Of a DNA stretch of 8,923 nt, positions 1 to 6,614 are shown one piece after another. The notes beneath the pieces are model-generated. The model was not told the DNA's origin, ran no database searches, and saw nothing but the letters and a program-made list of their open reading frames with translations. Position 1 is the first letter of the stretch. Every line of letters begins with the position of its first letter. Position numbers and translations under genes: made by a program. Source of the DNA: Treponema sp. (lineage in GTDB: Bacteria; Spirochaetota; Spirochaetia; Treponematales; Treponemataceae); contig JAFOTA010000124.1 in assembly GCA_017421145.1 (NCBI GenBank), forward strand, positions 1-8,923. The letters run 5' to 3'.

Positions 1-618
1 ATGGATGCGACAACGACGCACCGTGAATATGAAATCCTTGACAAGCTCATCAACGAAGCTAAGGCAAAGGAATCAAGCATAAGGCACGAGCTGCAGCGCG
101 AGGAAAAAGTCCTTGAAGAAATGCAGGAAAGCCTTGAAAACGAAGAGAAGAACATCAAGCTCACTGAAGACGAATTCAATGAAATGAGCGAAAAACTCAA
201 CTCAAGCCTTGAAAGCTACAATGCGGAGCTTGAAGACCTCAAGGAAAAGGAAAAGGAGATTTCCGACGAAATAGCAAACCCGGAGGTCATCTCAAAATTC
301 CAGCGTATCATCATGCGCAACTCAAAAGGTATTGTCGCCGTGCGCGGAAGCGTTTGCACAGGATGCAACATGATTCTTCCGGCTCAGTTTGCAAACGACG
401 TGCACCATACATTCAAGGAAAACGACGGAAAGATTTATTTCTGCCCGTACTGCAGCCGCGTCCTTTATTACGAAGAAATCGATGAGGACGAAGAGGAGAA
501 CTTCATTCCGACCGAAGAAGCCGGTTCCCTTGCAGGCGACGATGATGACGAAGAATCACAGGACTTCTATTCAGATTCAAATGATGAAGGTCTTGGTGAT
601 GACTATTCGTCAATCTGA
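1..618 (+). CDS. Coiled-coil C4 zinc-ribbon protein (DUF164/CdsZ/FlgZ-like), 5' partial
   Basis: The visible 205 residues contain a long charged helical region (about 8-95, rich in E and K, coiled-coil-like). A C4 zinc ribbon follows, with Cys119-x2-Cys122 and Cys148-x2-Cys151, and then a strongly acidic tail (about 157-205). This is the layout of the DUF164-type zinc-ribbon family, which includes chlamydial CdsZ and Helicobacter FlgZ (HP0958). Known members act as protein or RNA adaptors, but the role here is unknown. Family members are usually about 240 residues, and the opening segment with 'THREYEIL' resembles the conserved turn inside the helical hairpin. The ATG at base 1 is therefore probably an internal Met, with the true start upstream of the window. 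The stop is TGA at 616-618, and rnpB begins 47 bases later on the same strand. The acidic tail is unusual. The zinc ribbon is certain; the family name is fairly sure; the function is not known. Confidence 0.85.
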   Translation: MDATTTHREYEILDKLINEAKAKESSIRHELQREEKVLEEMQESLENEEKNIKLTEDEFNEMSEKLNSSLESYNAELEDLKEKEKEISDEIANPEVISKFQRIIMRNSKGIVAVRGSVCTGCNMILPAQFANDVHHTFKENDGKIYFCPYCSRVLYYEEIDEDEEENFIPTEEAGSLAGDDDDEESQDFYSDSNDEGLGDDYSSI

Positions 619-665
619 TGAAACGATTTCCTGAACGGGATTTTGTTTTTTGATTTTTGATATTC

Positions 666-1069
666 AAAGGATACTTGGTCGCACGGGCCGCCGCTGATGA
701 TAGCTCCTGTCCGTGAGGAAAAGTCCGGGCTCCACCGGAAAAGATGCCGGATAACAACCGGGCGGAAATGGAAAGTTGCCTTAAATGGCTTGTCCTAAAC
801 TGGCATAACTCCATGTACCGACAGAAAGTGCTACAGAAAATAACCGCCTGAATTTTCAGGTAAGGGTGAAAAGGCAGGGTAAGAGCCTACCGCGTTTTTG
901 GCAACATAAACGGCATAAGCAAACCTCATCTGGAGCAAGATCATGTAGCAGTTTGCCGTTCCGGGCTTACACTGCGGGTAGATTGCTGGAGGTGCCGGGC
1001 AACCGGTACTGCGGATAGATGACCGAGCCTTCGAAAGAAGGTGCCAGAACCCGGCTTACCGTATCCTTT
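666..1069 (+). ncRNA. rnpB: RNase P RNA, bacterial type A-like
   Basis: This is the catalytic RNA that removes 5' leaders from pre-tRNAs, working with the RnpA protein. Conserved blocks visible in order are GAGGAAAAGTCC (715-726), GCTACAGAAAATAACCGCC (830-848), GGTGAAAAGG followed by GGTAAGAGCC (from 865), GGAGCAAG (932-939), GGTAG (977-981, probably the L15 site that pairs with tRNA CCA), AGATGA (1017-1022) and CAGAACCCGGCTTA (1045-1058). Helices drawn by hand are P1 666-674/1061-1069 (9 bp), P2 675-680/1021-1026, P3 682-688/709-715, P4 721-729/1050-1057 with a bulged U724, P18 991-998/1003-1010 with a GCAA loop, and a P19-like hairpin 1028-1041 with a GAAA loop. The ends are set by P1 and could be off by a few bases. 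The first conserved block has one A more than the usual GAGGAAAGTCC. I see no convincing promoter immediately upstream. The transcript may start elsewhere or be processed from read-through of the preceding gene. Confidence 0.96.
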
Positions 1070-1078
1070 TTATTTTTT
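1061..1078 (+). terminator. Possible U-rich 3' end of rnpB
   Basis: The 3' strand of P1 runs straight into a T-rich tract (bases 1067-1078 are all T except one A). The nearest compact hairpin is the P19-like one at 1028-1041, too far upstream to be a classical terminator stem. The tract could release the transcript using P1 as the stem, or the RNA could be trimmed by nucleases. There is no other terminator before the next start codon at 1099. Confidence 0.35.
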
Positions 1079-1098
1079 GATATTGAACGGGTGAACTG

Positions 1099-2109
1099 AT
1101 GAAGAGGGGAAAATATAGAAATTCTAATACTGTCAGAAGAAAAGGAAAGTTCCTGATTATCCGCATAGCGTTGATCGTCGTTGCGGCAGGGCTTCTTTTT
1201 TTGATTGCAAAATTCTCCTATAATCATTTTTTGAAGAAATATCATTCAGAGGAAACCGTTTCTTCCTTATACAAGCAGTGGGAAGAGAAAGATTACAAGA
1301 AGGTCTATGAAACTTCCGCAGCAATCCTTGAAAAAAACTTCCTCCAGAATGCCGCCCGTACTTTCCATGGATACAGCGCTTTCATGCTTGCCGTGTCAAA
1401 GACGGACAATGCAGAGGCGCAGAACCTTCTTGACGAGGCAATCATAAACCTGAGGATTGCGCTCCAGTATGCAAAGCCGGAAGTCGTTCCCCAGATTGAA
1501 TACATGCTCGGAAGAAGCTATTACTACAAGGATACGGCGAACAAAGAAGACCATTACTATGCCGACCTTGCGATAAAATATCTGACTAAATGCCGCGACG
1601 ACGGTTTTGAGGCCGATGACATTCCTGAATACCTTGGTTTCAGCTATGTTTCCCTCGGAGAAACTCAGAAAAGCATAGAAGCTTTTTCCCAGGCCATAGG
1701 AACAAGGGGCGAATCTGACACACTTTTCCTTTCGATCGCCGAGCAATACTGGGATTGGTACACCAAGGCAAGCTCCGATCCTGAATCAAAACCTGATCCA
1801 ACGCTCAAGGGTGCGGCAAAGCAGTACCTTCAGAGAGCTAAGACGATAACACAGAGCGACGAGCTTCTGATGAAGAGCACGTTTCTCCTTGCACAGATTT
1901 GTCTTGACGAAGGAAGCTACGAAGAAGCGGAAAATCAATTCAACGAGATTCTGCAAAAAGACCCGCGTTCTGCCGATGCTTATTATGGGTTGGGCTTGGT
2001 CTATGAAAAGCAGGGTGATTTTGCAAAAGCCCGCGCTGAGTGGAGAAAAGTTCTCAACTATCAGCCAAGGCACAGAGGCGCAAGAACCAAGCTGTCCGAA
2101 AGCAAGTAG
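1099..2109 (+). CDS. Membrane-anchored TPR repeat protein
   Basis: 336 residues. The basic N-terminus (about 1-18, many K and R) is followed by one hydrophobic segment at about 19-37. This predicts a signal anchor with a short cytoplasmic tail and the rest in the periplasm. The remainder is helical, with TPR-like repeats at about 175-208, 260-293 and 294-327; the last contains 'AYYGLGLVYEKQGDFAKA', close to a TPR consensus. TPR domains bind proteins or peptides; no enzyme motif is visible. The ATG at 1099 has only a weak GGGTGA (1089-1094) upstream, and no better start lies downstream before the membrane segment. It sits between rnpB and the mre operon, 84 bases before mreB. A role in envelope or elongasome assembly is guilt by association only. 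I recall a TPR gene in a similar place in T. pallidum, but the function is unknown to me. Confidence 0.88.
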   Translation: MKRGKYRNSNTVRRKGKFLIIRIALIVVAAGLLFLIAKFSYNHFLKKYHSEETVSSLYKQWEEKDYKKVYETSAAILEKNFLQNAARTFHGYSAFMLAVSKTDNAEAQNLLDEAIINLRIALQYAKPEVVPQIEYMLGRSYYYKDTANKEDHYYADLAIKYLTKCRDDGFEADDIPEYLGFSYVSLGETQKSIEAFSQAIGTRGESDTLFLSIAEQYWDWYTKASSDPESKPDPTLKGAAKQYLQRAKTITQSDELLMKSTFLLAQICLDEGSYEEAENQFNEILQKDPRSADAYYGLGLVYEKQGDFAKARAEWRKVLNYQPRHRGARTKLSESK

Positions 2110-2129
2110 CTTTCCGGCATGGATAAAAA

Positions 2130-2142
2130 GGAGCGCAGCTCC
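2130..2142 (+). other. Small perfect hairpin between the TPR gene and mreB
   Basis: GGAGC (2130-2134) and GCTCC (2138-2142) pair perfectly around a GCA loop. A-runs flank it on both sides on the + strand. Read on the - strand it would be a short stem followed by a T-run. On the + strand it lacks a U-tail, so it is not a standard terminator for the TPR gene. It lies immediately upstream of the candidate mreB promoter. Confidence 0.45.
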
Positions 2143-2143
2143 A

Positions 2144-2173
2144 TTAAAAAAGATTTTGGAAATTCGATATAAT
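2144..2173 (+). promoter_or_regulatory. Candidate sigma-70 promoter for the mre operon
   Basis: The -10 box TATAAT (2168-2173) matches the consensus perfectly. TTAAAA (2144-2149) is a 4/6 match to the -35 box at 18-base spacing. Transcription would start near 2180, one base before the mreB Shine-Dalgarno, giving a leader of only about 14 bases. The region is AT-rich, so a chance match is possible, but the position just before the first elongasome gene supports it. Confidence 0.55.
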
Positions 2174-2180
2174 AGGATTT

Positions 2181-2186
2181 GGAGGA
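2181..2186 (+). promoter_or_regulatory. Strong ribosome binding site that sets the mreB start
   Basis: GGAGGA lies seven bases before the ATG at 2194. It settles the start: the in-frame TTG at 2179 overlaps this site and would add five residues not expected in MreB. Confidence 0.85.
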
Positions 2187-2193
2187 AGCATAT

Positions 2194-3231
2194 ATGGGAT
2201 TCTTGGACAACTTTACAACAGACATAGGTATCGATCTTGGTACTTGTAACACATTGATTTATGTCCGTGGACAAGGAATTGTTATTGACGAACCTTCTGT
2301 TGTCGCAGAAGAAAAGGGCACCGGCCGCGTGGTGGCTGTAGGTGCGGAAGCCAAGCGTATGCTTTGGAAAACTCCTGGTAATATCGTTGCAATCAGGCCT
2401 CTCGTTGACGGCGTTATCTCCAACAGCGATGCAACTGAAAAAATGATAAAGTACTTCCTTGCGAAAATAATCCCCAGGCACAGGCTTTTCAAATCCATAA
2501 GAATGAAAATAGGAATCCCTTCATGCGTCACCCAGGTCGAGCGTGATGCAGTAGTTGCGGCAGCCCTCAAAGCAGGTGCAAAGGAAGTCAACGTAATCGA
2601 AGAAAGCCTTGCAGCTGCAATCGGTGCACAGATTCCAATCTATGAACCGGCAGGACACATGGTCTGCGACATCGGCGGTGGTACTACGGAAGTTTCTGTA
2701 ATCTCATTGGGCGGTATGGTTATCACAAGCTCAATCCGCACTGGTGGAAACGAATTCGACGAAGCCATCATGAAGCATGTCCGCGCAGTACACAACCTTA
2801 TCATAGGTCAGCAGTCTGCAGAACGCCTCAAGATTGAAATCGGAAACGCAACGGCAGACAAGAACATCGAAAAAATGGAAATAAAGGGAACGGATGCCAT
2901 CACAGGTCTTCCGCGCCGCCTTGAAATAGACTCAGTTGAAGTAAGGGATGCCCTTAAAGAGCCTATCACGAAGATCGTCGAAGAAATCAAGATGTCTTTG
3001 AGCCGTACTCCTCCAGAACTGGCCGCAGACATCGTTGAGCGCGGTATCGTCATGACGGGCGGTGGCTCCATGCTCAAGGGACTTCAGAAGCTTATTTCAA
3101 AGGAAACGAGCGTTCCTGTCATTCTTGTCGAAAAACCACTTGAATGCGTTGCGGTCGGAGCAGGACAGGCATTCGAACTGTTCAAGGACATGTCTTCCAA
3201 CTCTTCGATTTATGACAGCCTGAACAGCTAG
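2194..3231 (+). CDS. mreB: Rod shape-determining actin homologue MreB
   Basis: 345 residues, the usual MreB length. MreB is a bacterial actin that binds ATP, forms filaments on the inner face of the cytoplasmic membrane and guides the cell-wall synthesis complex. The actin-fold nucleotide motifs are present: phosphate-1 loop 'DIGIDLGT' (10-17), phosphate-2 loop 'DIGGGTTE' (159-166) and adenosine motif 'TGGGS' (288-292). The segment '[12 protein letters not shown]', typical of MreB, lies between the first two. The short N-terminal 'MGFLDNF' is hydrophobic and could act as a membrane-binding extension, as the N-terminal helix does in E. coli MreB. It is the first gene of an mreBCD-mrdA-rodA cluster, has its own strong Shine-Dalgarno and a probable promoter upstream, and ends 11 bases before mreC. 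No motif is missing. Paralogues such as Mbl or MreBH cannot be separated from MreB by eye, but the linkage to mreC supports MreB. Confidence 0.98.
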   Translation: MGFLDNFTTDIGIDLGTCNTLIYVRGQGIVIDEPSVVAEEKGTGRVVAVGAEAKRMLWKTPGNIVAIRPLVDGVISNSDATEKMIKYFLAKIIPRHRLFKSIRMKIGIPSCVTQVERDAVVAAALKAGAKEVNVIEESLAAAIGAQIPIYEPAGHMVCDIGGGTTEVSVISLGGMVITSSIRTGGNEFDEAIMKHVRAVHNLIIGQQSAERLKIEIGNATADKNIEKMEIKGTDAITGLPRRLEIDSVEVRDALKEPITKIVEEIKMSLSRTPPELAADIVERGIVMTGGGSMLKGLQKLISKETSVPVILVEKPLECVAVGAGQAFELFKDMSSNSSIYDSLNS

Positions 3232-3242
3232 AAACGATAGAA

Positions 3243-4187
3243 ATGAAGACGAAGTTTTTCTTTAAATTACCCGAAGTCGTACTCATTGTCCTCATCCTTT
3301 TCAGCGGCATCATGCTCGGATTTTCTGCAGGAGGATTCCTCATAAATTTCAAGAGCATCGGTTTTTCAGCGATTTCGGCAGTGCAGATGGGAGCGCACAA
3401 CGTGGCCGACGGAGTTACCGGAGCCATATCGAACGTGCGTGACCTTTTCGTCATGAAAAAAGAATATGACGAGCTTAAGGAAAAACTTGCCGACTACGAA
3501 TACCTCAAAAGGAACAACGTAGATATAAGGAAAGAAAACGAACTTTTGCGCGAGCAGCTTGCATTTGCAACGTCCGTTGACTACAAGAACTTCGTCGCCC
3601 AGATTATTGGAAGGGATCCAAACAGCCTCTATTCCGTAATCACGGTGGACAAGGGAGTCAGGGACGGAATCAAAAAAGGCATGCCGGTCATAGCCATACA
3701 GGACGGAAACGTCGGAGTAGTGGGCAGGGTCGTTACGGTCGGCGTTTCAACAAGCCAGATCATGCCGATTTACGACAGCAAGAGCAATATCTCAGCACGC
3801 ATAGAAACAACGCGCGAACTTGGAATCATATCCGGCGGAGGTGGAATTGACGCGCCGCTTTCAATGAGCTACATCAACAAAAGGTCAAAAAACCAGCTCA
3901 ATTACGGTGACGTTGTAGTGACTTCCGGTGAAAACGGAAACTACATGAGGGACGTTCCTGTTGCGACAATCACGAAAATCAACGAACTTGACTATGATTC
4001 ATCGCTTGACATAGAGCTTGTTCCGGTGCTTGACTTCAACAGGCTGGAAACAGTCCTCATAGTCGATCCTTCAATGGGTAACGACCGCATGCCGTTTGAA
4101 ACTGAAGAACAGTCTGCACCGCAGGCAGCCCCGATAATCATGCCGGAAGTAGAGGTGGAAGAAAATGATCAAATCCTTCTTGACTAG
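3243..4187 (+). CDS. mreC: Rod shape-determining protein MreC
   Basis: 314 residues. MreC is a bitopic membrane protein whose periplasmic part dimerises and activates the PBP2-RodA synthase. One N-terminal membrane segment (about 12-34) is followed by a coiled coil (about 71-109, starting 'MKKEYDELKEKL') and then the beta-rich MreC domain. Typical stretches of that domain include 'GNVGVVGRVV', 'SQIMPIYDSKSNISARI' and 'DVVVTSGENG'. The C-terminus (about 280-314) is acidic and probably disordered. The ATG at 3243 comes 11 bases after the mreB stop and has no clear Shine-Dalgarno, so translation may be coupled to mreB. Its last 23 bases overlap mreD. Length and layout are normal for the family. 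Confidence 0.96.
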   Translation: MKTKFFFKLPEVVLIVLILFSGIMLGFSAGGFLINFKSIGFSAISAVQMGAHNVADGVTGAISNVRDLFVMKKEYDELKEKLADYEYLKRNNVDIRKENELLREQLAFATSVDYKNFVAQIIGRDPNSLYSVITVDKGVRDGIKKGMPVIAIQDGNVGVVGRVVTVGVSTSQIMPIYDSKSNISARIETTRELGIISGGGGIDAPLSMSYINKRSKNQLNYGDVVVTSGENGNYMRDVPVATITKINELDYDSSLDIELVPVLDFNRLETVLIVDPSMGNDRMPFETEEQSAPQAAPIIMPEVEVEENDQILLD

Positions 4188-4674
4188 CGTTTTTATTTTG
4201 CTTTGTACGGCCATCGTTGAAGCTGCCATTTTGTCCAACATTGCCGTCCTTCCTTCAATACCGGATTTGAGCCTTATCTGCGTCCTCTATTTTTCAATGC
4301 AGAACGGAAAGCTGATGGGTGAGGTGACCGGTTTTTTCTCCGGCATTTTCCTCGATTTCCTGAGTGCGGGGCCGTTCGGACTCAACTGTCTCATAAGGAC
4401 TGCAATCGGCTACGTCACGGGGCTTTTCAACAAAACGATAAGCACAGACGGAATCATCATACCGGCCATTCTCGGTGTAGTTGCAACGCTCGCAAAAGCA
4501 TTCCTTCTTTTCGTGCTTTCATATCTGTATCCGACTTCAATCATGCGGTACAATCCTTTTTCTTGGCTTTTCCTTTTCGAGTTATGCGCGAACATGATTC
4601 TTACGCCGGTAATCTTCAAATTCCTTGGTCTGTTCAAAAAAGCCATCGTTCTTAAGCCTGAATCAGCAGCCTAA
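4165..4674 (+). CDS. mreD: Rod shape-determining protein MreD
   Basis: 169 residues, the usual MreD length, and almost entirely hydrophobic, with about five or six predicted membrane segments. MreD is the polytopic partner of MreC in the elongasome. The stretch 'GFFSGIFLDFLSAGPFGLN' (about 57-75) matches the most recognisable conserved part of the family (G-x-F-x-G-x2-x-D plus a PxG turn). The start lies inside the end of mreC, giving a 23-base overlap in another frame, with GGTGGAAG just upstream as a weak ribosome binding site. This points to translational coupling. It ends 32 bases before the PBP2 gene. Identification rests mainly on position, length and this motif, since MreD sequences diverge strongly. 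Confidence 0.92.
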   Translation: MIKSFLTSVFILLCTAIVEAAILSNIAVLPSIPDLSLICVLYFSMQNGKLMGEVTGFFSGIFLDFLSAGPFGLNCLIRTAIGYVTGLFNKTISTDGIIIPAILGVVATLAKAFLLFVLSYLYPTSIMRYNPFSWLFLFELCANMILTPVIFKFLGLFKKAIVLKPESAA

Positions 4675-4706
4675 TGTCATCTGGGAAAAGAGCGGGAGGA
4701 TAAAAA

Positions 4707-6614
4707 ATGAATATTTCTGACTTGAACGGCGGAGGAAGTGACGCAGGAAAACTCAACCTGAAGCTCATAATCCTGAAAATAGCCATAATCGCAGTCTTTA
4801 TCATATATGCGCTTCACCTTTATTCAATGCAGATCGGTAACGGTGAATACTGGACCCAGCGTGCCGTAAAAATGACAAGCCGTCCTACGATACTTGATGC
4901 ACAGCGCGGAGAAATATACGCAAGGGATGCAGAAGAGCCTATCGTAGTAAATACAGACTCGTTCGTGGTTGAAATACGCCCTGCAGAAATCCCGGAAGGA
5001 CAGTACGACACCGTAGCTACAAAGCTTGCAGACTATCTCGGAATCACAAAAAGCACGATCGACAAAAAGACGGCAGGACACAGAAAAGAATATACATCTA
5101 TAGAAGTAAAGATCAACGTTCCTCTTGAAGTCATCAGCAACATTGCGGAAAACATAAACGAACTCCCCGGCGTGTCATGGAGGAACAAGCCTATCCGCAC
5201 GTACAAGGAGACAGGTTCCATAAGCCACATACTCGGATACGTAGGAAACATTTCTACCGAAGAGCTTAAGCTTATGAACAACGAAGGATACGGAAGCAAT
5301 TACGTCATCGGAAAGGCAGGCATTGAAAAGCAGTACGACAAAATTCTTCAGGGAACGCCTGGTTCTGAAACGCGCGTAAGGGATGCCAGGGGACGCTACA
5401 TCGACGAAAAGCCTATAATCCAGGAACCGAAGATGGGAAACAACATCGTCCTGACCATCGACACAAGGATCCAGAAACTTGCTGAAGAAGCGCTCGGAGA
5501 AAGGGTAGGCGCAATAGTCGTCCTGAAGCCTGCAACCGGTGAAATACTTGCCATGGTTTCATATCCATACTTTGATTCCAACGTATTCTCAACGGAAAAC
5601 TCGGCAAGCGAATACAACCGCCTCCTAAAAACGGCGAACAATCCTCTTTTGAACCGTGCAGTAAGCGCAACATATCCTCCGGCATCGACGTTCAAGACAA
5701 TAATGACCACGGCAATCATCTCGGAAAAGAAATTCCCGGTTGACAAAACCGTAAACTGCCTTGGAAACGTCTTCTTCGGAGACAGGACATGGAACTGCCA
5801 CTTAAAGACAGGCCACGGAAAGCTTGACCTCAAAAATGCGCTCGCACAGTCATGCGACATCTATTACTGGGTTGTCGGTAGGGACTATCTTGGCGTAGAC
5901 GTCATTTCATCATACGCAACGGAATTCGGATACGGTCAGCCGCTTGAAGTTGACCTTCCTTCACAGACAAAGGGATTCGTTCCTACTGCACAGTGGAAGG
6001 AAAAAGAAAAGAAAGTCAAGTGGACGGACGGAGACACAATGAACATCTCCATCGGTCAGGGAGACCTTCTTGTAACGCCGCTTCACGTAGCCGACATGAT
6101 GGCAATGGTCTGCAACAGCGGAATAATCTACAAGCCTCACTTCCTTAAGGAAATAAGGGATCCGAACACCAATGCAGTAATCAGCAGCCCGGAACCGGAA
6201 ATTTTGCATCAGTCAACGGTCGAACGCTCGGTATGGACAACAGTGCAGAACTACCTCCGCTACATGATTACAGACGGAACAGCAACATATCCGATGGGAA
6301 ACAAGAAAATCAAGATTGCAGGAAAAACCGGAACTGCAGAAGCCGGACGCACGGACAACCACTGGCACTCATGGATGATCGCATATGCGCCTTTCGATGC
6401 ACCGGTTGAAGATCAGGTGGTCGTCGCAACATTGGTCGAAGCCGTGAACAAGTGGGAATGGTGGGCACCTTACGCAACCAACGTGGTCATACAGGGAATC
6501 TTCGAAAACCAGACTTATGCGGAATCAATGAGGGAACTCGGATTTGCATGGATGGACGAAAAGCTTTCAGGTTCATCGGCTCAGCAGACTGTATTGACGG
6601 AGAGGCAGGAATAA
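4707..6614 (+). CDS. mrdA: Penicillin-binding protein 2, elongation-specific transpeptidase
   Basis: 635 residues, close to E. coli PBP2 (633). This class B PBP cross-links peptidoglycan peptides during elongation, working with the RodA polymerase. A membrane anchor sits at about 20-40. The dimerisation/pedestal region follows, beginning with 'DAQRGEIYARD', a variant of the family RGxIxDRNG box that lacks the final G. The transpeptidase domain has the three active-site motifs: Ser327-Thr-Phe-Lys330 (SxxK, nucleophile Ser327), Ser382-Cys-Asp384 (SxD in place of SxN, as I recall for the PBP2 branch) and Lys540-Thr-Gly542. All key residues are intact, so it should be active and a beta-lactam target. 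The ATG has a strong GGGAGGA (4694-4700) six bases upstream. Its stop TAA shares one base with the rodA start. The rodA linkage supports PBP2 over the division enzyme FtsI. Confidence 0.97.
   Translation: MNISDLNGGGSDAGKLNLKLIILKIAIIAVFIIYALHLYSMQIGNGEYWTQRAVKMTSRPTILDAQRGEIYARDAEEPIVVNTDSFVVEIRPAEIPEGQYDTVATKLADYLGITKSTIDKKTAGHRKEYTSIEVKINVPLEVISNIAENINELPGVSWRNKPIRTYKETGSISHILGYVGNISTEELKLMNNEGYGSNYVIGKAGIEKQYDKILQGTPGSETRVRDARGRYIDEKPIIQEPKMGNNIVLTIDTRIQKLAEEALGERVGAIVVLKPATGEILAMVSYPYFDSNVFSTENSASEYNRLLKTANNPLLNRAVSATYPPASTFKTIMTTAIISEKKFPVDKTVNCLGNVFFGDRTWNCHLKTGHGKLDLKNALAQSCDIYYWVVGRDYLGVDVISSYATEFGYGQPLEVDLPSQTKGFVPTAQWKEKEKKVKWTDGDTMNISIGQGDLLVTPLHVADMMAMVCNSGIIYKPHFLKEIRDPNTNAVISSPEPEILHQSTVERSVWTTVQNYLRYMITDGTATYPMGNKKIKIAGKTGTAEAGRTDNHWHSWMIAYAPFDAPVEDQVVVATLVEAVNKWEWWAPYATNVVIQGIFENQTYAESMRELGFAWMDEKLSGSSAQQTVLTERQE

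Noticed and set aside
389..634. 81-residue + frame overlapping the zinc-ribbon gene end
   Set aside because: It is an off-frame reading of the acidic tail codons, giving a low-complexity Met/Thr/Arg-rich product with no support.
635..665. Promoter directly upstream of rnpB
   Set aside because: TTGTTT (643-648) has no -10 partner at a sensible spacing before P1 at 666, and other pairings fail. AT-richness alone explains the matches.
967..1245. 92-residue - strand frame over the rnpB 3' half
   Set aside because: It overlaps conserved RNase P RNA helices and the start of the TPR gene. Structure of the RNA explains this sequence.
2179..2193. TTG start for mreB at 2179
   Set aside because: The TTG overlaps the GGAGGA ribosome site itself. 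The ATG at 2194 has ideal spacing and gives a normal MreB N-terminus.
1786..2481. 231-residue open frame on the - strand across the TPR gene end and the mreB start
   Set aside because: It lies antisense to two well-supported genes, has no recognisable domain and an irregular Cys/Phe-rich composition, and covers the mreB promoter region. It is a shadow frame.
6452..6613. Longer RodA starting at 6452
   Set aside because: The extension reads through PBP2 coding sequence in another frame and has no membrane or RodA character; the ATG at 6614 gives the expected short cytoplasmic N-terminus.
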